Assembly (NCBI GenBank): GCA_033549345.1
Contig: JAWSUT010000015.1
Span: 1 to 64,000, forward strand
Origin: JAWSUT01 sp033549345
GTDB taxonomy: Bacteria; Bacillota; Dethiobacteria; Dethiobacterales; Dethiobacteraceae
DNA length: 64,000 nt
Direction of reading: 5' to 3'
This document shows, piece after piece, positions 41,802-50,898 of the stretch. The translations under genes and the position numbers were made by a program. Every line of letters begins with the position of its first letter. Position 1 is the first letter of the stretch. The notes under the pieces were generated by a model, which made no database searches, was not told the origin of the DNA, and worked only from the letters and a program-made list of their open reading frames with translations.

Positions 41802-42868
41802 ACGGAGCCGTGATTGCCCTTACGCCGGGGGGCCGGGAACTGGCCCTCCGCGTGGCCGCTACAACAGGGTTTGCTGTTTATCTGCCTGAAAAGCTGCAGG
41901 AAGCGGCGGATTCGGCAAATAGTTTCCTGTCGCTGCCGGATACATTGCACGCGGCCTTTGCCGAGCGTGAGGCACTGGTTCTGATTATGGCCTGCGGCAT
42001 TGCCGTGCGCCTGCTGGCGCCGCTTTTGCGCAGCAAGCAGACCGATCCGGCCGTGGTGGTGATGGATGAAGCCGGCCGTTTTGCCGTCTCCCTTGTTTCG
42101 GGACACTGGGGAGGCGCAAACCAACTGGCCGCCCGCCTCGGTGAGCTGACGGGAGCCGTTCCCGTGATTACCACCGCTACCGATGTGCATGGGCTTTTAG
42201 CAATCGACGTTTTTGCCGGGGAAATCGGCGCCCGGCCGGAGCCTTTTGCGCGTGTGAAAGATTTTAACGCGGCTATGCTGCGCAAAGAGACGGTGGCTGT
42301 TTTTAGCGACATCACGCACCCGGAGGCTTCCGGCCTTTGCTTTTACCCGCTTATACGGTATAAGGAACTGGCGCCGGATTTTGCATTCCGGGCGCTTTTG
42401 ACAAACCTGGCCGTGTATCCCGGCAGCAGCGAAGAGGACCTCTACCTGCGCCCGCCGAATCTCTATGTGGGCGTCGGCTGCCGGCGCGGTGTTGCGGCTG
42501 AGCGGATTATCACGGCGATTCGTACCGTACTGAGCCGCTTTAACCTGGCGGAGGGCTGCCTGGCGGGGCTGGCCAGCCTGGAAGCCAAAAAGGATGAGCC
42601 CGGCCTGCTTTTGGCCGCAGAAAAACTGAATGTACCTGTTTGTTTTTACAGCAGAGAAGATATCCTGGCACTGCAGGCACCGGTTCAGGCGTCGGCATTT
42701 GTACAGGAGAAAATGGGGGTGAAGGCGGTATGCGAACCGGCGGCAATGCTGGCGGCGGGCAGCCAAAGGCTGCTGGTGCCGAAACAGAAAATGGACGGCA
42801 TCACGGTGGCGGTAGCGGAGCAAAAATATCCGTGGTCGGGCTTGGGCCCGGCGGGGAGGAAATGCTGA
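41798..42868 (+). CDS. cbiG: Cobalt-precorrin-5A hydrolase
   Basis: Opens the delta-lactone of cobalt-precorrin-5A and releases acetaldehyde. 356 aa: N-terminal and middle domain (LIMACGIAVRLLAPLLRSK, VSLVSGHWGGANQLAARL, ITTATDVHGLLAIDVFA) and the C-terminal CbiG_C domain (YVGVGCRRGVAAERI). ATG 41798 overlaps cbiF by 4 bases. The 3' end overlaps the start region of cbiH. Confidence 0.94.
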   Translation: MNGAVIALTPGGRELALRVAATTGFAVYLPEKLQEAADSANSFLSLPDTLHAAFAEREALVLIMACGIAVRLLAPLLRSKQTDPAVVVMDEAGRFAVSLVSGHWGGANQLAARLGELTGAVPVITTATDVHGLLAIDVFAGEIGARPEPFARVKDFNAAMLRKETVAVFSDITHPEASGLCFYPLIRYKELAPDFAFRALLTNLAVYPGSSEEDLYLRPPNLYVGVGCRRGVAAERIITAIRTVLSRFNLAEGCLAGLASLEAKKDEPGLLLAAEKLNVPVCFYSREDILALQAPVQASAFVQEKMGVKAVCEPAAMLAAGSQRLLVPKQKMDGITVAVAEQKYPWSGLGPAGRKC

Positions 42869-43539
42869 CGCCTGAGGCAAAGGAAGTACTTTTAACGGCC
42901 GATGTGATTATCGGTTATTCCACCTATATTAAACTGATTGAGCCCTATCTGGCGGGGAAAACAGTTCTTTCCTCCGGGATGAAAAAAGAAACAGACCGGG
43001 CCAGAAAGGCTGTGGAGGCCGCTCTGGATGGCAAACATGCGGCGGTAATCTCCAGCGGGGACCCCGGTGTCTACGGGATGGCCGGCCCGATTCTGGAGAT
43101 TGCACCGGCCGGCCTGGATGTTGTGGTGATTCCGGGTGTGACGGCAGCCACGGCCTCGGCTGCCGTTCTGGGAGCTCCGCTGATGCATGATTTTGCTGTG
43201 GTCAGCCTCTCTGATTTGCTCACACCATGGGAGACGATTCTGCGCCGCCTGGAGGCGGCAGCCTCCGCCGATTATGTGATTGTTCTCTATAATCCCCGCA
43301 GCCGGGGCCGGGAAGGGCACCTGGATACGGCAAGAAATATAATTTTAGAGCACAGGGACGCGGCTACGCCTGTGGGAATCGTGAAAAACTGCTGCCGCAA
43401 AGGTGAGCAATTTAAAATTACCACACTGCGGGAACTTGACGTGCAGGACGTTGATATGGTGACCACGGTGGTCATCGGCAACAGCCAGACCAAAGTGATT
43501 AACGGCCGCATGGTGACGCCGCGGGGATATCTGTTATGA
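42730..43539 (+). CDS. cbiH: Cobalt-factor III / precorrin-3B C17-methyltransferase
   Basis: Tetrapyrrole methylase that contracts the ring. The core begins ISVVGLGPGGEEMLTPEA and includes VIIGYSTYIKLIEPYLAGK, AVISSGDPGVYGMAGPILE and VVIPGVTAATASAAVLGAPL, ending with VIGNSQTKVINGRMVTPRGY. The start is uncertain. ATG 42730 has GGGGGTG 8 bases upstream but gives a 30-residue Gly-rich leader encoded entirely in cbiG (139-base overlap); GTG 42832 gives a shorter overlap but truncates the first beta strand. Confidence 0.9.
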   Translation: MRTGGNAGGGQPKAAGAETENGRHHGGGSGAKISVVGLGPGGEEMLTPEAKEVLLTADVIIGYSTYIKLIEPYLAGKTVLSSGMKKETDRARKAVEAALDGKHAAVISSGDPGVYGMAGPILEIAPAGLDVVVIPGVTAATASAAVLGAPLMHDFAVVSLSDLLTPWETILRRLEAAASADYVIVLYNPRSRGREGHLDTARNIILEHRDAATPVGIVKNCCRKGEQFKITTLRELDVQDVDMVTTVVIGNSQTKVINGRMVTPRGYLL

Positions 43540-44300
43540 TTTTGCTGATGGGCGGCACAAAGGATGCCCGGATGCTGGCCGCAGCACTGCACCGCGCTTT
43601 TCCCCGGGAAATGATTGTGGCCACCGCCGTAAGCGATTACGGCGCAGACCTTTTACGGGAACAGGGCGGCTGCATCGTCCTGCAGGGAGCGATGGATGCA
43701 GCCGCTCTGGGCAGGTTTATCAAGGAGAAAGAAGTGCGGGTGCTGGTGGATGCCACCCATCCGTATGCCGAGCAGGCTTCGGCCCAGGCCGTGCGTGCCG
43801 CAAAGGAGGCAAACATCCATTACCTGCGCTACGAGCGCCCGTCCACAGAGGTTCCCGCCGGCAACGGCGTCTATTATGCGCCGGACTTTAAAGCCGCGGC
43901 CGTGATTGCGGCCCGTCACGGCGATACATTGTTCTTAACCATCGGCACACGCCATCTGCAGGAGTTTCTGGAAAACCTGCCGCCGGGTAAAAACGTTATC
44001 GCCCGGATTCTGCCTGATGAGGCGGGCTTTGGGCTGTGCCGCCGGCTGGGTTTGTCGCCGGCAGCGGTGGTGGCTCTGCAGGGGCCGGTGTCGCAAAGAT
44101 TGAATACGGCCCTGTTTGCCGAATACGGCGCAGAGGTTGTGGTTTCCAAGGAGAGCGGTGAGGCCGGCGGTACACCCCAAAAAGTGGCGGCAGCCAAAGA
44201 GCTGAAAATTCCCATTGTCCTTGTAAGACGCCCCGCCGGGCAGGATGGCCTGTCCACACCGGCGGAGGTTATCTCCGCGCTGCGGAAGCTGGAAAATTGA
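43536..44300 (+). CDS. cbiJ: Cobalt-precorrin-6A reductase
   Basis: NADH/NADPH-dependent reduction of the macrocycle (CobK/CbiJ family), 254 aa. It has the N-terminal LLMGGTKDARMLAAALHR, VLVDATHPYAEQASAQAV, LFLTIGTRHLQEFLE and VVVSKESGEAGGTPQKVAAA. It overlaps cbiH by 4 bases. Confidence 0.93.
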   Translation: MILLMGGTKDARMLAAALHRAFPREMIVATAVSDYGADLLREQGGCIVLQGAMDAAALGRFIKEKEVRVLVDATHPYAEQASAQAVRAAKEANIHYLRYERPSTEVPAGNGVYYAPDFKAAAVIAARHGDTLFLTIGTRHLQEFLENLPPGKNVIARILPDEAGFGLCRRLGLSPAAVVALQGPVSQRLNTALFAEYGAEVVVSKESGEAGGTPQKVAAAKELKIPIVLVRRPAGQDGLSTPAEVISALRKLEN

Positions 44301-44327
44301 TAAATACCAAATCAGGAGGCGATCAAG

Positions 44328-44699
44328 ATGAAAACAGCGGTTCTTCTTTTCGGACACGGCAGCCGCAGAGATGAAGCCAATGATGCGCTGGTCAGGCTAT
44401 GCGGGCTGGTGGAACGAAAGCGTCCGGGCACAAAAATTGCACATGCCTTTTTGCAGTTTGCCAAGCCCGACCTGCCGGCAGCGCTGGAAGCACTGAGCGG
44501 GCAGGACATAGATGAGGTTACTGTGGTACCAATTTTTTTATATGAAGGTATCCATATCAGGGAAGACATCCCGGAAATTCTCTCCGCAGAAGCAGATAAA
44601 CATCCGCAAATGCGCCTGGTCCTGGCTCCGGTGCTGGGCATTGATGAGCGCATGGCCGAGATTGTCCTCGACCGCGTGGATGCTGCACCGCGGGAATAG
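44328..44699 (+). CDS. cbiX: Sirohydrochlorin cobaltochelatase, short CbiX type
   Basis: Inserts cobalt into sirohydrochlorin, the entry step of the anaerobic pathway. 123 aa, the small single-domain CbiX form that acts as a dimer. Metal-ligand histidines are His10 (LLFGHGSRRDEANDAL) and His76 (FLYEGIHIREDIPEIL). It follows AGGAGG. It is placed mid-operon, 27 bases after cbiJ. Confidence 0.92.
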   Translation: MKTAVLLFGHGSRRDEANDALVRLCGLVERKRPGTKIAHAFLQFAKPDLPAALEALSGQDIDEVTVVPIFLYEGIHIREDIPEILSAEADKHPQMRLVLAPVLGIDERMAEIVLDRVDAAPRE

Positions 44700-44708
44700 G
44701 AGGCTCAT

Positions 44709-45347
44709 GTGGACTATATCAAAGATCCCCGGGAAATTGAGAAGAAGAGTATGGCAATCATTGAGGAAAGGCTGCGCGATTTTCCCTTTGACCCGCTGCA
44801 AAAGCCGGTGATTAAGCGGGTTGTACATACAACGGGAGATATTTCTTTTGCCGAGATTACATCCTTTAGTCCGGGGGCTGTGGAAGCAGGAATCCAGGCA
44901 CTTCAGGCCGGCGCACCGGCATACTGTGATGTGGAAATGGTCCGCTCCGGCATCAACCGTAAGGCAAGCGCCGAGCTGGGTGTGGAGTTTAGGTGCCTGA
45001 TTCACGAACCGCATGTAGCCGCAGAAGCAAAGCGCCTGGGGACAACACGGGCGGCGGCCGCCATGGCGGAAGCTCTGCAGGCCCATCCCCGGGGAGCCAT
45101 CCATGTCATCGGTAATGCGCCCACGGCTTTGTTTGTCCTGCTGGAAGCGGTAAAAGCCGGCAAGGCAAAGCCGGCCCTGATTGTGGGCACTCCTGTCGGT
45201 TTTGTGGGAGCGGCGGAATCCAAAGAATGGCTGCGCGAGTTTGCCCTGCCCTGGATTACCGTCAGGGGTGAAAAAGGGGGCAGCACCATTGCCGCCTCCA
45301 TTGTTAACGCTCTGCTCTACGCAGCCGTTTCGCAAAAGGAGCAATAA
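44709..45347 (+). CDS. cbiC: Cobalt-precorrin-8 methylmutase
   Basis: Moves the C-11 methyl group to C-12, giving cobyrinic acid. 212 aa with SFADITSF-type segment SFAEITSFSPGAVEAGIQAL, the active-site region IHVIGNAPTALFVLLE and VGTPVGFVGAAESKEWL. GTG 44709 follows TAGGAGG. Confidence 0.95.
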   Translation: MDYIKDPREIEKKSMAIIEERLRDFPFDPLQKPVIKRVVHTTGDISFAEITSFSPGAVEAGIQALQAGAPAYCDVEMVRSGINRKASAELGVEFRCLIHEPHVAAEAKRLGTTRAAAAMAEALQAHPRGAIHVIGNAPTALFVLLEAVKAGKAKPALIVGTPVGFVGAAESKEWLREFALPWITVRGEKGGSTIAASIVNALLYAAVSQKEQ

Positions 45348-45350
45348 CTG

Positions 45351-46730
45351 ATGAAAAGAATTCTGATTGCCGGGACAAACAGCGGCGTTGGCAAGACGAC
45401 GCTGACAGCCGGGCTGATTTATGCCTTGCGCAGGCGCGGTTATGCTCCCGTCCCGTTTAAAGTCGGCCCCGACTATATCGATCCCGGCTTTCATGCCGCA
45501 GCTGCCGGGACGCCGGCCGGCAACCTCGACAGCTGGATGGTTCCGCCGGACCAGGTTCTGGAAACGCTGCACCGGCGTGTCCCGGGCGGTGCTATCGCAA
45601 TCATTGAAGGGGTCATGGGCCTCTACGACGGGCGCCGGGATATGGGGGAAATCGGCAGTTCAGCGCATGTGGCAAAAATTACGCAAACCCCGGTTGTGCT
45701 GGTGGCCAGCGGCGCCAAAATGGCCCGCAGCGTGGCTGCCCTGATTGGGGGCTATGTTAACTTTGACAGGGACGTTCATTTTGCCGGCGCTGTTTTGAAC
45801 TATGTTTCGGGGGAGAGTCATTACCGCCTGCTGGAGGGTGCCATCACAGAACATCTTGATCTGCCGGTGTTTGGTTATCTGCCCAAGGAAATAAAGGCAC
45901 AAGTCCCCGAGCGTCATCTTGGCCTGCTTCCAGCGGCGGAAACAGAGGGGCTGGAGGCGCTTTTGACGCAACTGGCTGACCTAGTGGAAGAACACCTGAA
46001 TGTGGATGCAATCCTGTCTGCCGCAGCAGCGGCACCACCGCTGCCGCGTCCGGCCCAAACAGTGTTCCCCCCGCAGCGGGAACCGGCAGCCTGCCGGATT
46101 GCCGTGGCTCGGGACGAGGCATTTCATTTTTACTATCCGGAAAATCTGGAACTTCTTGCCGACTATGGAGCGGACATCGTGCCCTTCTCACCGCTGCATG
46201 ACGAAAAGCTGCCAAAAGGCACTTCCGGCGTGCTCTTGGGCGGCGGCTTTCCGGAAATGTTTGCCAGGCAGCTGGCGGCAAACACATCAATGCACGCCTC
46301 CCTGGCAGGGGCCGTAGAAGAGGGAATGCCGGTTTACGCCGAATGCGGCGGCTATATGTATCTGGCCCGTGAACTGGAGGATTTCGACGGGAACACGTTC
46401 CCCATGGCCGGTGTTTTTCCGGGCCGGGCTGTGATGCAAAAGCGGCGCCGTGCCCTGGGCTATGTGGAAGTTGCCGGCGTGCCGGGAAATTTTCTGCTGC
46501 CGCAGGCCGAGAGCTGCCGCGGGCATGAATTTCACTGGTCCCACATGGCTGGGCAGGGTAAAACACCTCTTTTTCAGATGCTGCCTGCGGGCGATGAGAC
46601 GGGTGAGCAGTTCAAAAACTGTGCCGGCTCGTATATCCATCTGCACTTTTTAAGCAATCCGGGTGTGGCACGGCGTTTTGTCCGGGCGTGTATCCATTAT
46701 CAGCAGAGCGGAGGGACGACAGATGACTGA
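45351..46730 (+). CDS. cbiA: Cobyrinic acid a,c-diamide synthase
   Basis: ATP- and glutamine-dependent amidation of cobyrinic acid. 459 aa: N-terminal P-loop domain (ILIAGTNSGVGKTTLTAGLI, PFKVGPDYIDPGFHAAAAG, IEGVMGLYDGR) and the C-terminal amidotransferase domain with the Cys in PVYAECGGYMYLARELEDF. It starts 3 bases after cbiC and its end overlaps cobU by 8 bases. Confidence 0.95.
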   Translation: MKRILIAGTNSGVGKTTLTAGLIYALRRRGYAPVPFKVGPDYIDPGFHAAAAGTPAGNLDSWMVPPDQVLETLHRRVPGGAIAIIEGVMGLYDGRRDMGEIGSSAHVAKITQTPVVLVASGAKMARSVAALIGGYVNFDRDVHFAGAVLNYVSGESHYRLLEGAITEHLDLPVFGYLPKEIKAQVPERHLGLLPAAETEGLEALLTQLADLVEEHLNVDAILSAAAAAPPLPRPAQTVFPPQREPAACRIAVARDEAFHFYYPENLELLADYGADIVPFSPLHDEKLPKGTSGVLLGGGFPEMFARQLAANTSMHASLAGAVEEGMPVYAECGGYMYLARELEDFDGNTFPMAGVFPGRAVMQKRRRALGYVEVAGVPGNFLLPQAESCRGHEFHWSHMAGQGKTPLFQMLPAGDETGEQFKNCAGSYIHLHFLSNPGVARRFVRACIHYQQSGGTTDD

Positions 46731-47295
46731 ACATACCGGAAAACTGATTCTTGTACTGGGGGGCGCACGCAGCGGTAAAAGCCGCCTCGCCGAAGAGATG
46801 GCCTTTGCGCGCCCTGGTGGTGTGGCCTATATTGCCACCGCACCTGTGTGGGATGAAGAGATGGCCAGACGCGTGGACATTCATCGCCACCGCCGGCCGG
46901 CCGACTGGGTAACTATTGAGGAACCCGAGGATCTGGCCGCAGCACTCGACCGTGTCCCGCCCGGTACGAAAACGGTCATCGTAGACTGTCTGACACTCTG
47001 GTTAACCAATTTGCTGCTTAAAAATTACCGGGAGAAGATGACAGGGGACCAGTATGAAAGCATGGAAGAGGGTATCCGTGCGAAAGTGGCCGGCGTCTGT
47101 GCAGTGGTGCGGCAAAAGCCGTTTCAGACCATTATGGTAGCCAATGAAGTAGGCTGCGGCATTGTGCCGGAAGCTCACCTGGGACGCTTGTTCCGGGATA
47201 TTGCCGGGCGGACAAACCAGCAGGTGGCGCAAGCGGCTGATACCGTCCTGTTGGCCGTTGCCGGTTATCCCCTGACAGTCAAGGGGGGGGCGTAA
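46723..47295 (+). CDS. cobU: Adenosylcobinamide kinase / adenosylcobinamide-phosphate guanylyltransferase
   Basis: Activates adenosylcobinamide with GTP for nucleotide-loop assembly. 190 aa, P-loop LILVLGGARSGKSRLAEEMA, the guanylylated-His region RRVDIHRHRRPADW, VDCLTLWLTNLL and TIMVANEVGCGIVPEAHLGR. ATG 46723 follows GGAGGG within the cbiA end. Confidence 0.95.
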   Translation: MTEHTGKLILVLGGARSGKSRLAEEMAFARPGGVAYIATAPVWDEEMARRVDIHRHRRPADWVTIEEPEDLAAALDRVPPGTKTVIVDCLTLWLTNLLLKNYREKMTGDQYESMEEGIRAKVAGVCAVVRQKPFQTIMVANEVGCGIVPEAHLGRLFRDIAGRTNQQVAQAADTVLLAVAGYPLTVKGGA

Positions 47296-47296
47296 A

Positions 47297-48265
47297 TTGC
47301 CGCTTTTGGCCGCTTTTGCCCTGGATTGGCTGCTGGGAGACCCCCGTTGGCTGCCCCATCCTGTCGTGATGATCGGCCGGCTGATTACCCGGCTGGAGAC
47401 ATGGCTTTACAAACAGACCAGCAGTGAAAACGCACTGCTGCTGCGCGGAGCGTGTCTGACGGCCGTGGTTGTGGCCGCAACCTATCTGGCTGCGCTGCTG
47501 ACCATCAGAGCCGTAGCGGTTATTCATCCCGCAGCCGGTCATGCGGCCTCTGTTCTTTTGCTGGCCACCACTTTGGCCGTACGCAGCCTGACGGAAGCTG
47601 CGCGTGATGTGGCCCGGCCGCTGCTGCAGGGGGATCTTCCCGCTGCCCGCCGCGCTGTTTCCATGATTGTGGGCCGTGATACCGCCGGGATGGACAGCCA
47701 CAATGCAGCCCGCGCTGCCGTGGAGACAGTGGCTGAAAATACAGTGGATGGTGTCACCGCTCCCCTGTTTTACGCGCTCATCGGCGGGGCTCCGCTGGCC
47801 CTGGCGTATAAGGCGGTGAACACGCTGGACTCCATGATCGGCTACAGAAATGAGCGCTATAACCATTTCGGCCGCGCGGCAGCCAGGCTGGATGATGCGG
47901 CAAACTGGCTCCCTGCCCGCCTGACGGTTCCCGTAATGCTTTTGGCCTCATTCATATTGCGGTTTAATCTTGCGAACGCATTCTCTGCTCTCAGACGGGA
48001 CGGACAAAAACATCCCAGCCCCAACAGCGGGCTCGCCGAGGCTCTCACTGCCGGGGCCCTGGGAGTGACACTGGGCGGAGAAAACAGCTATGGCGGGCAA
48101 AAATCCCTGCGTCCGCAGCTGTTTGCCGAAGGGAGGCCCGCCGGTGCGCAGGATATCCAGAATGCGGCGCTGCTGATGCGCACAACGGCCGTCCTGTTTC
48201 TGCTTTTGGCCCTGTGTTTCAGAGCGGCTGTGATGATTATACTGGGAAAGGCGGGCTATGTATGA
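47297..48265 (+). CDS. cbiB: Adenosylcobinamide-phosphate synthase
   Basis: Membrane enzyme attaching aminopropanol phosphate to cobyric acid. 322 aa, several membrane helices, with ALDWLLGDPRWLPHPVVMIG, ETVAENTVDGVTAPLFYALI and NTLDSMIGYRNERYNHFGRA. TTG 47297, one base after the cobU stop, follows AAGGGGGGG. It overlaps cobS by 4 bases. Confidence 0.95.
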   Translation: MPLLAAFALDWLLGDPRWLPHPVVMIGRLITRLETWLYKQTSSENALLLRGACLTAVVVAATYLAALLTIRAVAVIHPAAGHAASVLLLATTLAVRSLTEAARDVARPLLQGDLPAARRAVSMIVGRDTAGMDSHNAARAAVETVAENTVDGVTAPLFYALIGGAPLALAYKAVNTLDSMIGYRNERYNHFGRAAARLDDAANWLPARLTVPVMLLASFILRFNLANAFSALRRDGQKHPSPNSGLAEALTAGALGVTLGGENSYGGQKSLRPQLFAEGRPAGAQDIQNAALLMRTTAVLFLLLALCFRAAVMIILGKAGYV

Positions 48266-49005
48266 AACGTTTCTTTTTAGCACTACGTTTTCTGACAGTA
48301 TACCCCTTTGGCGGTGATGAGGAGATTACCACCGGTGATCTGACGGCTTCCACTCTTTATTATCCCATAGTCGGCGCCATCCTCGGACTGATACTCTACT
48401 GGGCCTGGACGCTTATGCAGGCCGTCTGGCCGGTTTTTCTCGCTTCGGCACTCACTGTGACACTGTGGGTCTTATTGACGGCAGGGCTGCATCTTGACGG
48501 ATTGATGGATACATTCGACGGCCTGGGTGTGCGGGGGGACAGGCAGCGTCGCCTGGAAGTGATGCGGGACAGCCGTGTGGGCTCCTTTGGTGCACAGGCA
48601 GCCATTCTGGTGCTGTTTTTGAAAATTGCCGCCGTCGCCTCCCTGGCAGCAAAGCCCTCATTTATGCCGGCCCTGATTTTAGCGCCCGTAGCCGGAAGGG
48701 CCGCCATGGTGGCGTACATGGCGGCCGGCAAATACGCACGGGAAGGGGACGGACTGGGCAGGGCATTTATCGACGGAACGGGTAAAGGACATCTTTTGCT
48801 GGCCGTCATCCTGTTTGGTATTCTCGGATTTCCTGCTGTGGGCGTCCTGATTGTGCCGGCCATCGTGGCCCAGGGAGCTTTTTTTGTCCTGCTCAGGTAC
48901 TTCTTTAACATAAACTTCGGCGGAGTAACCGGGGATTTACTTGGTGCCGCCTGTGAACTTCATGAACTTGTATTTATGCTTTTGGTACCACTGATCTTAC
49001 GATAA
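48262..49005 (+). CDS. cobS: Adenosylcobinamide-GDP ribazoletransferase (cobalamin synthase)
   Basis: Joins adenosylcobinamide-GDP and alpha-ribazole (phosphate), the last chain of the nucleotide loop. 247 aa, polytopic, with ALRFLTVYPFGGDEEITTGD, the metal-binding LHLDGLMDTFDGLGVRGDRQ and MRDSRVGSFGAQAAIL. ATG 48262 overlaps cbiB. Confidence 0.95.
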   Translation: MKRFFLALRFLTVYPFGGDEEITTGDLTASTLYYPIVGAILGLILYWAWTLMQAVWPVFLASALTVTLWVLLTAGLHLDGLMDTFDGLGVRGDRQRRLEVMRDSRVGSFGAQAAILVLFLKIAAVASLAAKPSFMPALILAPVAGRAAMVAYMAAGKYAREGDGLGRAFIDGTGKGHLLLAVILFGILGFPAVGVLIVPAIVAQGAFFVLLRYFFNINFGGVTGDLLGAACELHELVFMLLVPLILR

Positions 49006-49073
49006 GAGAAGGTATGTTGTAAGAATGTTGTCAGAAAAATTCCTCCCGGTAGTAACCCTGAAAGGTGATTGAT

Positions 49074-50189
49074 ATGGAGCAGAAAAAAAACAGACTGCAT
49101 CCCTTTGGGCACGGTGGCGATATCCGGACGGCAGCGGCCTGCAGCGGGATTACAGAGACTGAGATCCTCGATTTCAGTGCCAACATCAATCCCTGCGGGC
49201 CGCCGTCGGGACTACTGGCGCATCTTGCGGCCGCTCTACCGGAGATTGCCGCATATCCTGACCCGGCCTGCGGAAAACTGGTTGAGGCGATATGCAAACG
49301 ATACAACCCGCAAGGTGCGGTTGTACCCGGAAACGGTGCCGGCGAACTGATCTATCTGCTTATGCGCGCCGCGCCTGCGGGGCCGGTACTCTTTCCGGTA
49401 CCCACATTTACTCTTTATGAAAAGGCAGCCCAGGCTGCCGACAGGGAAATTTTATGCCACAAATTGTTGCAAGAAAACGGGTTTATGCCCAATATCCCCT
49501 CTCTTTGCGAAGACATCCGCCGCATCAGGCCGGCCCTGACATTTATCTGCAATCCCAACAATCCCACAGGCACGCTGCTGGAGAGGGAGCAAGTTCTTGA
49601 GGTGGCCCGGGTTTGTGCGGGTGTCGGTGGAATGTTGGTTGTCGATGAAGCCTTTCTGGAATTTTGCCCTGACTGGGAAAAGCGGACTCTGCTGCGGACA
49701 AAAGAGGAGAATATACTGGTTCTCTGTTCTCTGACTAAACTCTATGCCATACCCGGCCTGAGGCTTGGCTTTGTCACGGGCCCGCAGGCCGTTGTTTCGG
49801 CTCTGCTGCGTTTGCGTGATCCGTGGAGCGTGAATACGCTGGCACAGCGTGCCGGCGAATATGTTCTCAGGGACCATTATTTCGCCCGCCGGAGTGCCGG
49901 GAAGGTCGCCGCTCTCAGAGTGGCCCTGGCCGGCGAACTGGCGAAAATCCCGGGTCTTTTGGTCTATCCACCGTCTGTCAATTACATATTTCTGGAGAGT
50001 ACAGATATACCGTCTGATATTCTCCAGCAAAAAATGCTCCGGGAGAAAATTCTGATTCGCGACTGTGGAAATTACAGCGGGCTTGATAGCCGGTTTTTCC
50101 GTGTGGCCGTCCGCAACACCCGGGAAAACAATTATTTAGTCGGAGCACTGCGGTCCGTAGTACAGGAATCATGCGGGGGTAACAAATGA
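49074..50189 (+). CDS. cobD: Threonine-phosphate decarboxylase (CobD-type PLP enzyme)
   Basis: Makes (R)-1-aminopropan-2-ol phosphate for CbiB. Class II aminotransferase fold, 371 aa: FGHGGDIRTAAACSG and DFSANINPCGPP are CobD-specific compared with HisC; the PLP lysine is in LCSLTKLYAIPGLRLGFVTG. ATG 49074 has AAAGG 8 bases upstream. It overlaps cobC by 4 bases, and the cobalamin context settles CobD over HisC. Confidence 0.92.
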   Translation: MEQKKNRLHPFGHGGDIRTAAACSGITETEILDFSANINPCGPPSGLLAHLAAALPEIAAYPDPACGKLVEAICKRYNPQGAVVPGNGAGELIYLLMRAAPAGPVLFPVPTFTLYEKAAQAADREILCHKLLQENGFMPNIPSLCEDIRRIRPALTFICNPNNPTGTLLEREQVLEVARVCAGVGGMLVVDEAFLEFCPDWEKRTLLRTKEENILVLCSLTKLYAIPGLRLGFVTGPQAVVSALLRLRDPWSVNTLAQRAGEYVLRDHYFARRSAGKVAALRVALAGELAKIPGLLVYPPSVNYIFLESTDIPSDILQQKMLREKILIRDCGNYSGLDSRFFRVAVRNTRENNYLVGALRSVVQESCGGNK

Positions 50190-50809
50190 AACTAATCTGG
50201 ATTCGGCACGGTGAAACACACTGGAACAGGGAATTTAGGCTGCAGGGTACAAGTGATGTGGCTTTAAGCAGCAAAGGACTGCACCAAGCTGAGCAGCTGG
50301 CCGCTTCATTTACCGGAGAGCTGGAAGCAATTTATACTTCGCCTTTGGGGCGGACGCGTAGTTTTGCCGCTCCGCTGGCGGCTCGCTTAGGCCTGGAGCC
50401 GGTTGTGCTGGCAGGCCTGCGGGAAATGTCTTTTGGTGACTGGGAAGGCCTGCGTTATGCCGATATGGATGCACCAATGAAAGAATTATTTGAGAAATGG
50501 TGCGCCGACCCGGTTCAGACCTGTCCGCCCGGAGGCGAGGCGGCCGCAGACATGGCCGGCCGCATTCAGGAGGCGGTTAAAGAAATGTCTGCTTCCCTGG
50601 AAGCGGGCCAGGCTGCGGCGGTGTTTACCCATGGGGGCGTGATCCGGGTTGCGGTCACAACACTGATGGGTTTTCCGCCCGTGACGGCGGCACGTTTGCA
50701 AATTGACCCGGGCTCAGTTACTGTGACAGAAAATGTCGCCGGTCACTGGCGCCTTGTACGTTTAAACGACACCTGCCACCTGCTGCCGGACGAAGATTGT
50801 AAGCGGTAG
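50186..50809 (+). CDS. cobC: Alpha-ribazole phosphatase (histidine phosphatase family)
   Basis: Removes phosphate from alpha-ribazole 5'-phosphate or from cobalamin 5'-phosphate. 207 aa with the phosphohistidine motif WIRHGETHWNREFRLQG, SPLGRTRSFAAPLAARL, the FGDWEGL segment and late His in AVFTHGGVIRVAV. It ends the cobalamin operon. As a histidine phosphatase it could have other substrates, but operon position supports CobC. Confidence 0.9.
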   Translation: MKLIWIRHGETHWNREFRLQGTSDVALSSKGLHQAEQLAASFTGELEAIYTSPLGRTRSFAAPLAARLGLEPVVLAGLREMSFGDWEGLRYADMDAPMKELFEKWCADPVQTCPPGGEAAADMAGRIQEAVKEMSASLEAGQAAAVFTHGGVIRVAVTTLMGFPPVTAARLQIDPGSVTVTENVAGHWRLVRLNDTCHLLPDEDCKR

Positions 50810-50898
50810 CAGGAATTTCTTTTTGCAGCGCGAATTATTTTCATCAAACGGGAAATTATAACAAATAGTGCCGAGAAGTATGACAGGAGGAAAGAGAC

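Noticed and set aside
44538..45572. 344-codon minus-strand ORF over cbiX, cbiC and cbiA
   Set aside because: Antisense shadow of three confirmed cobalamin genes.
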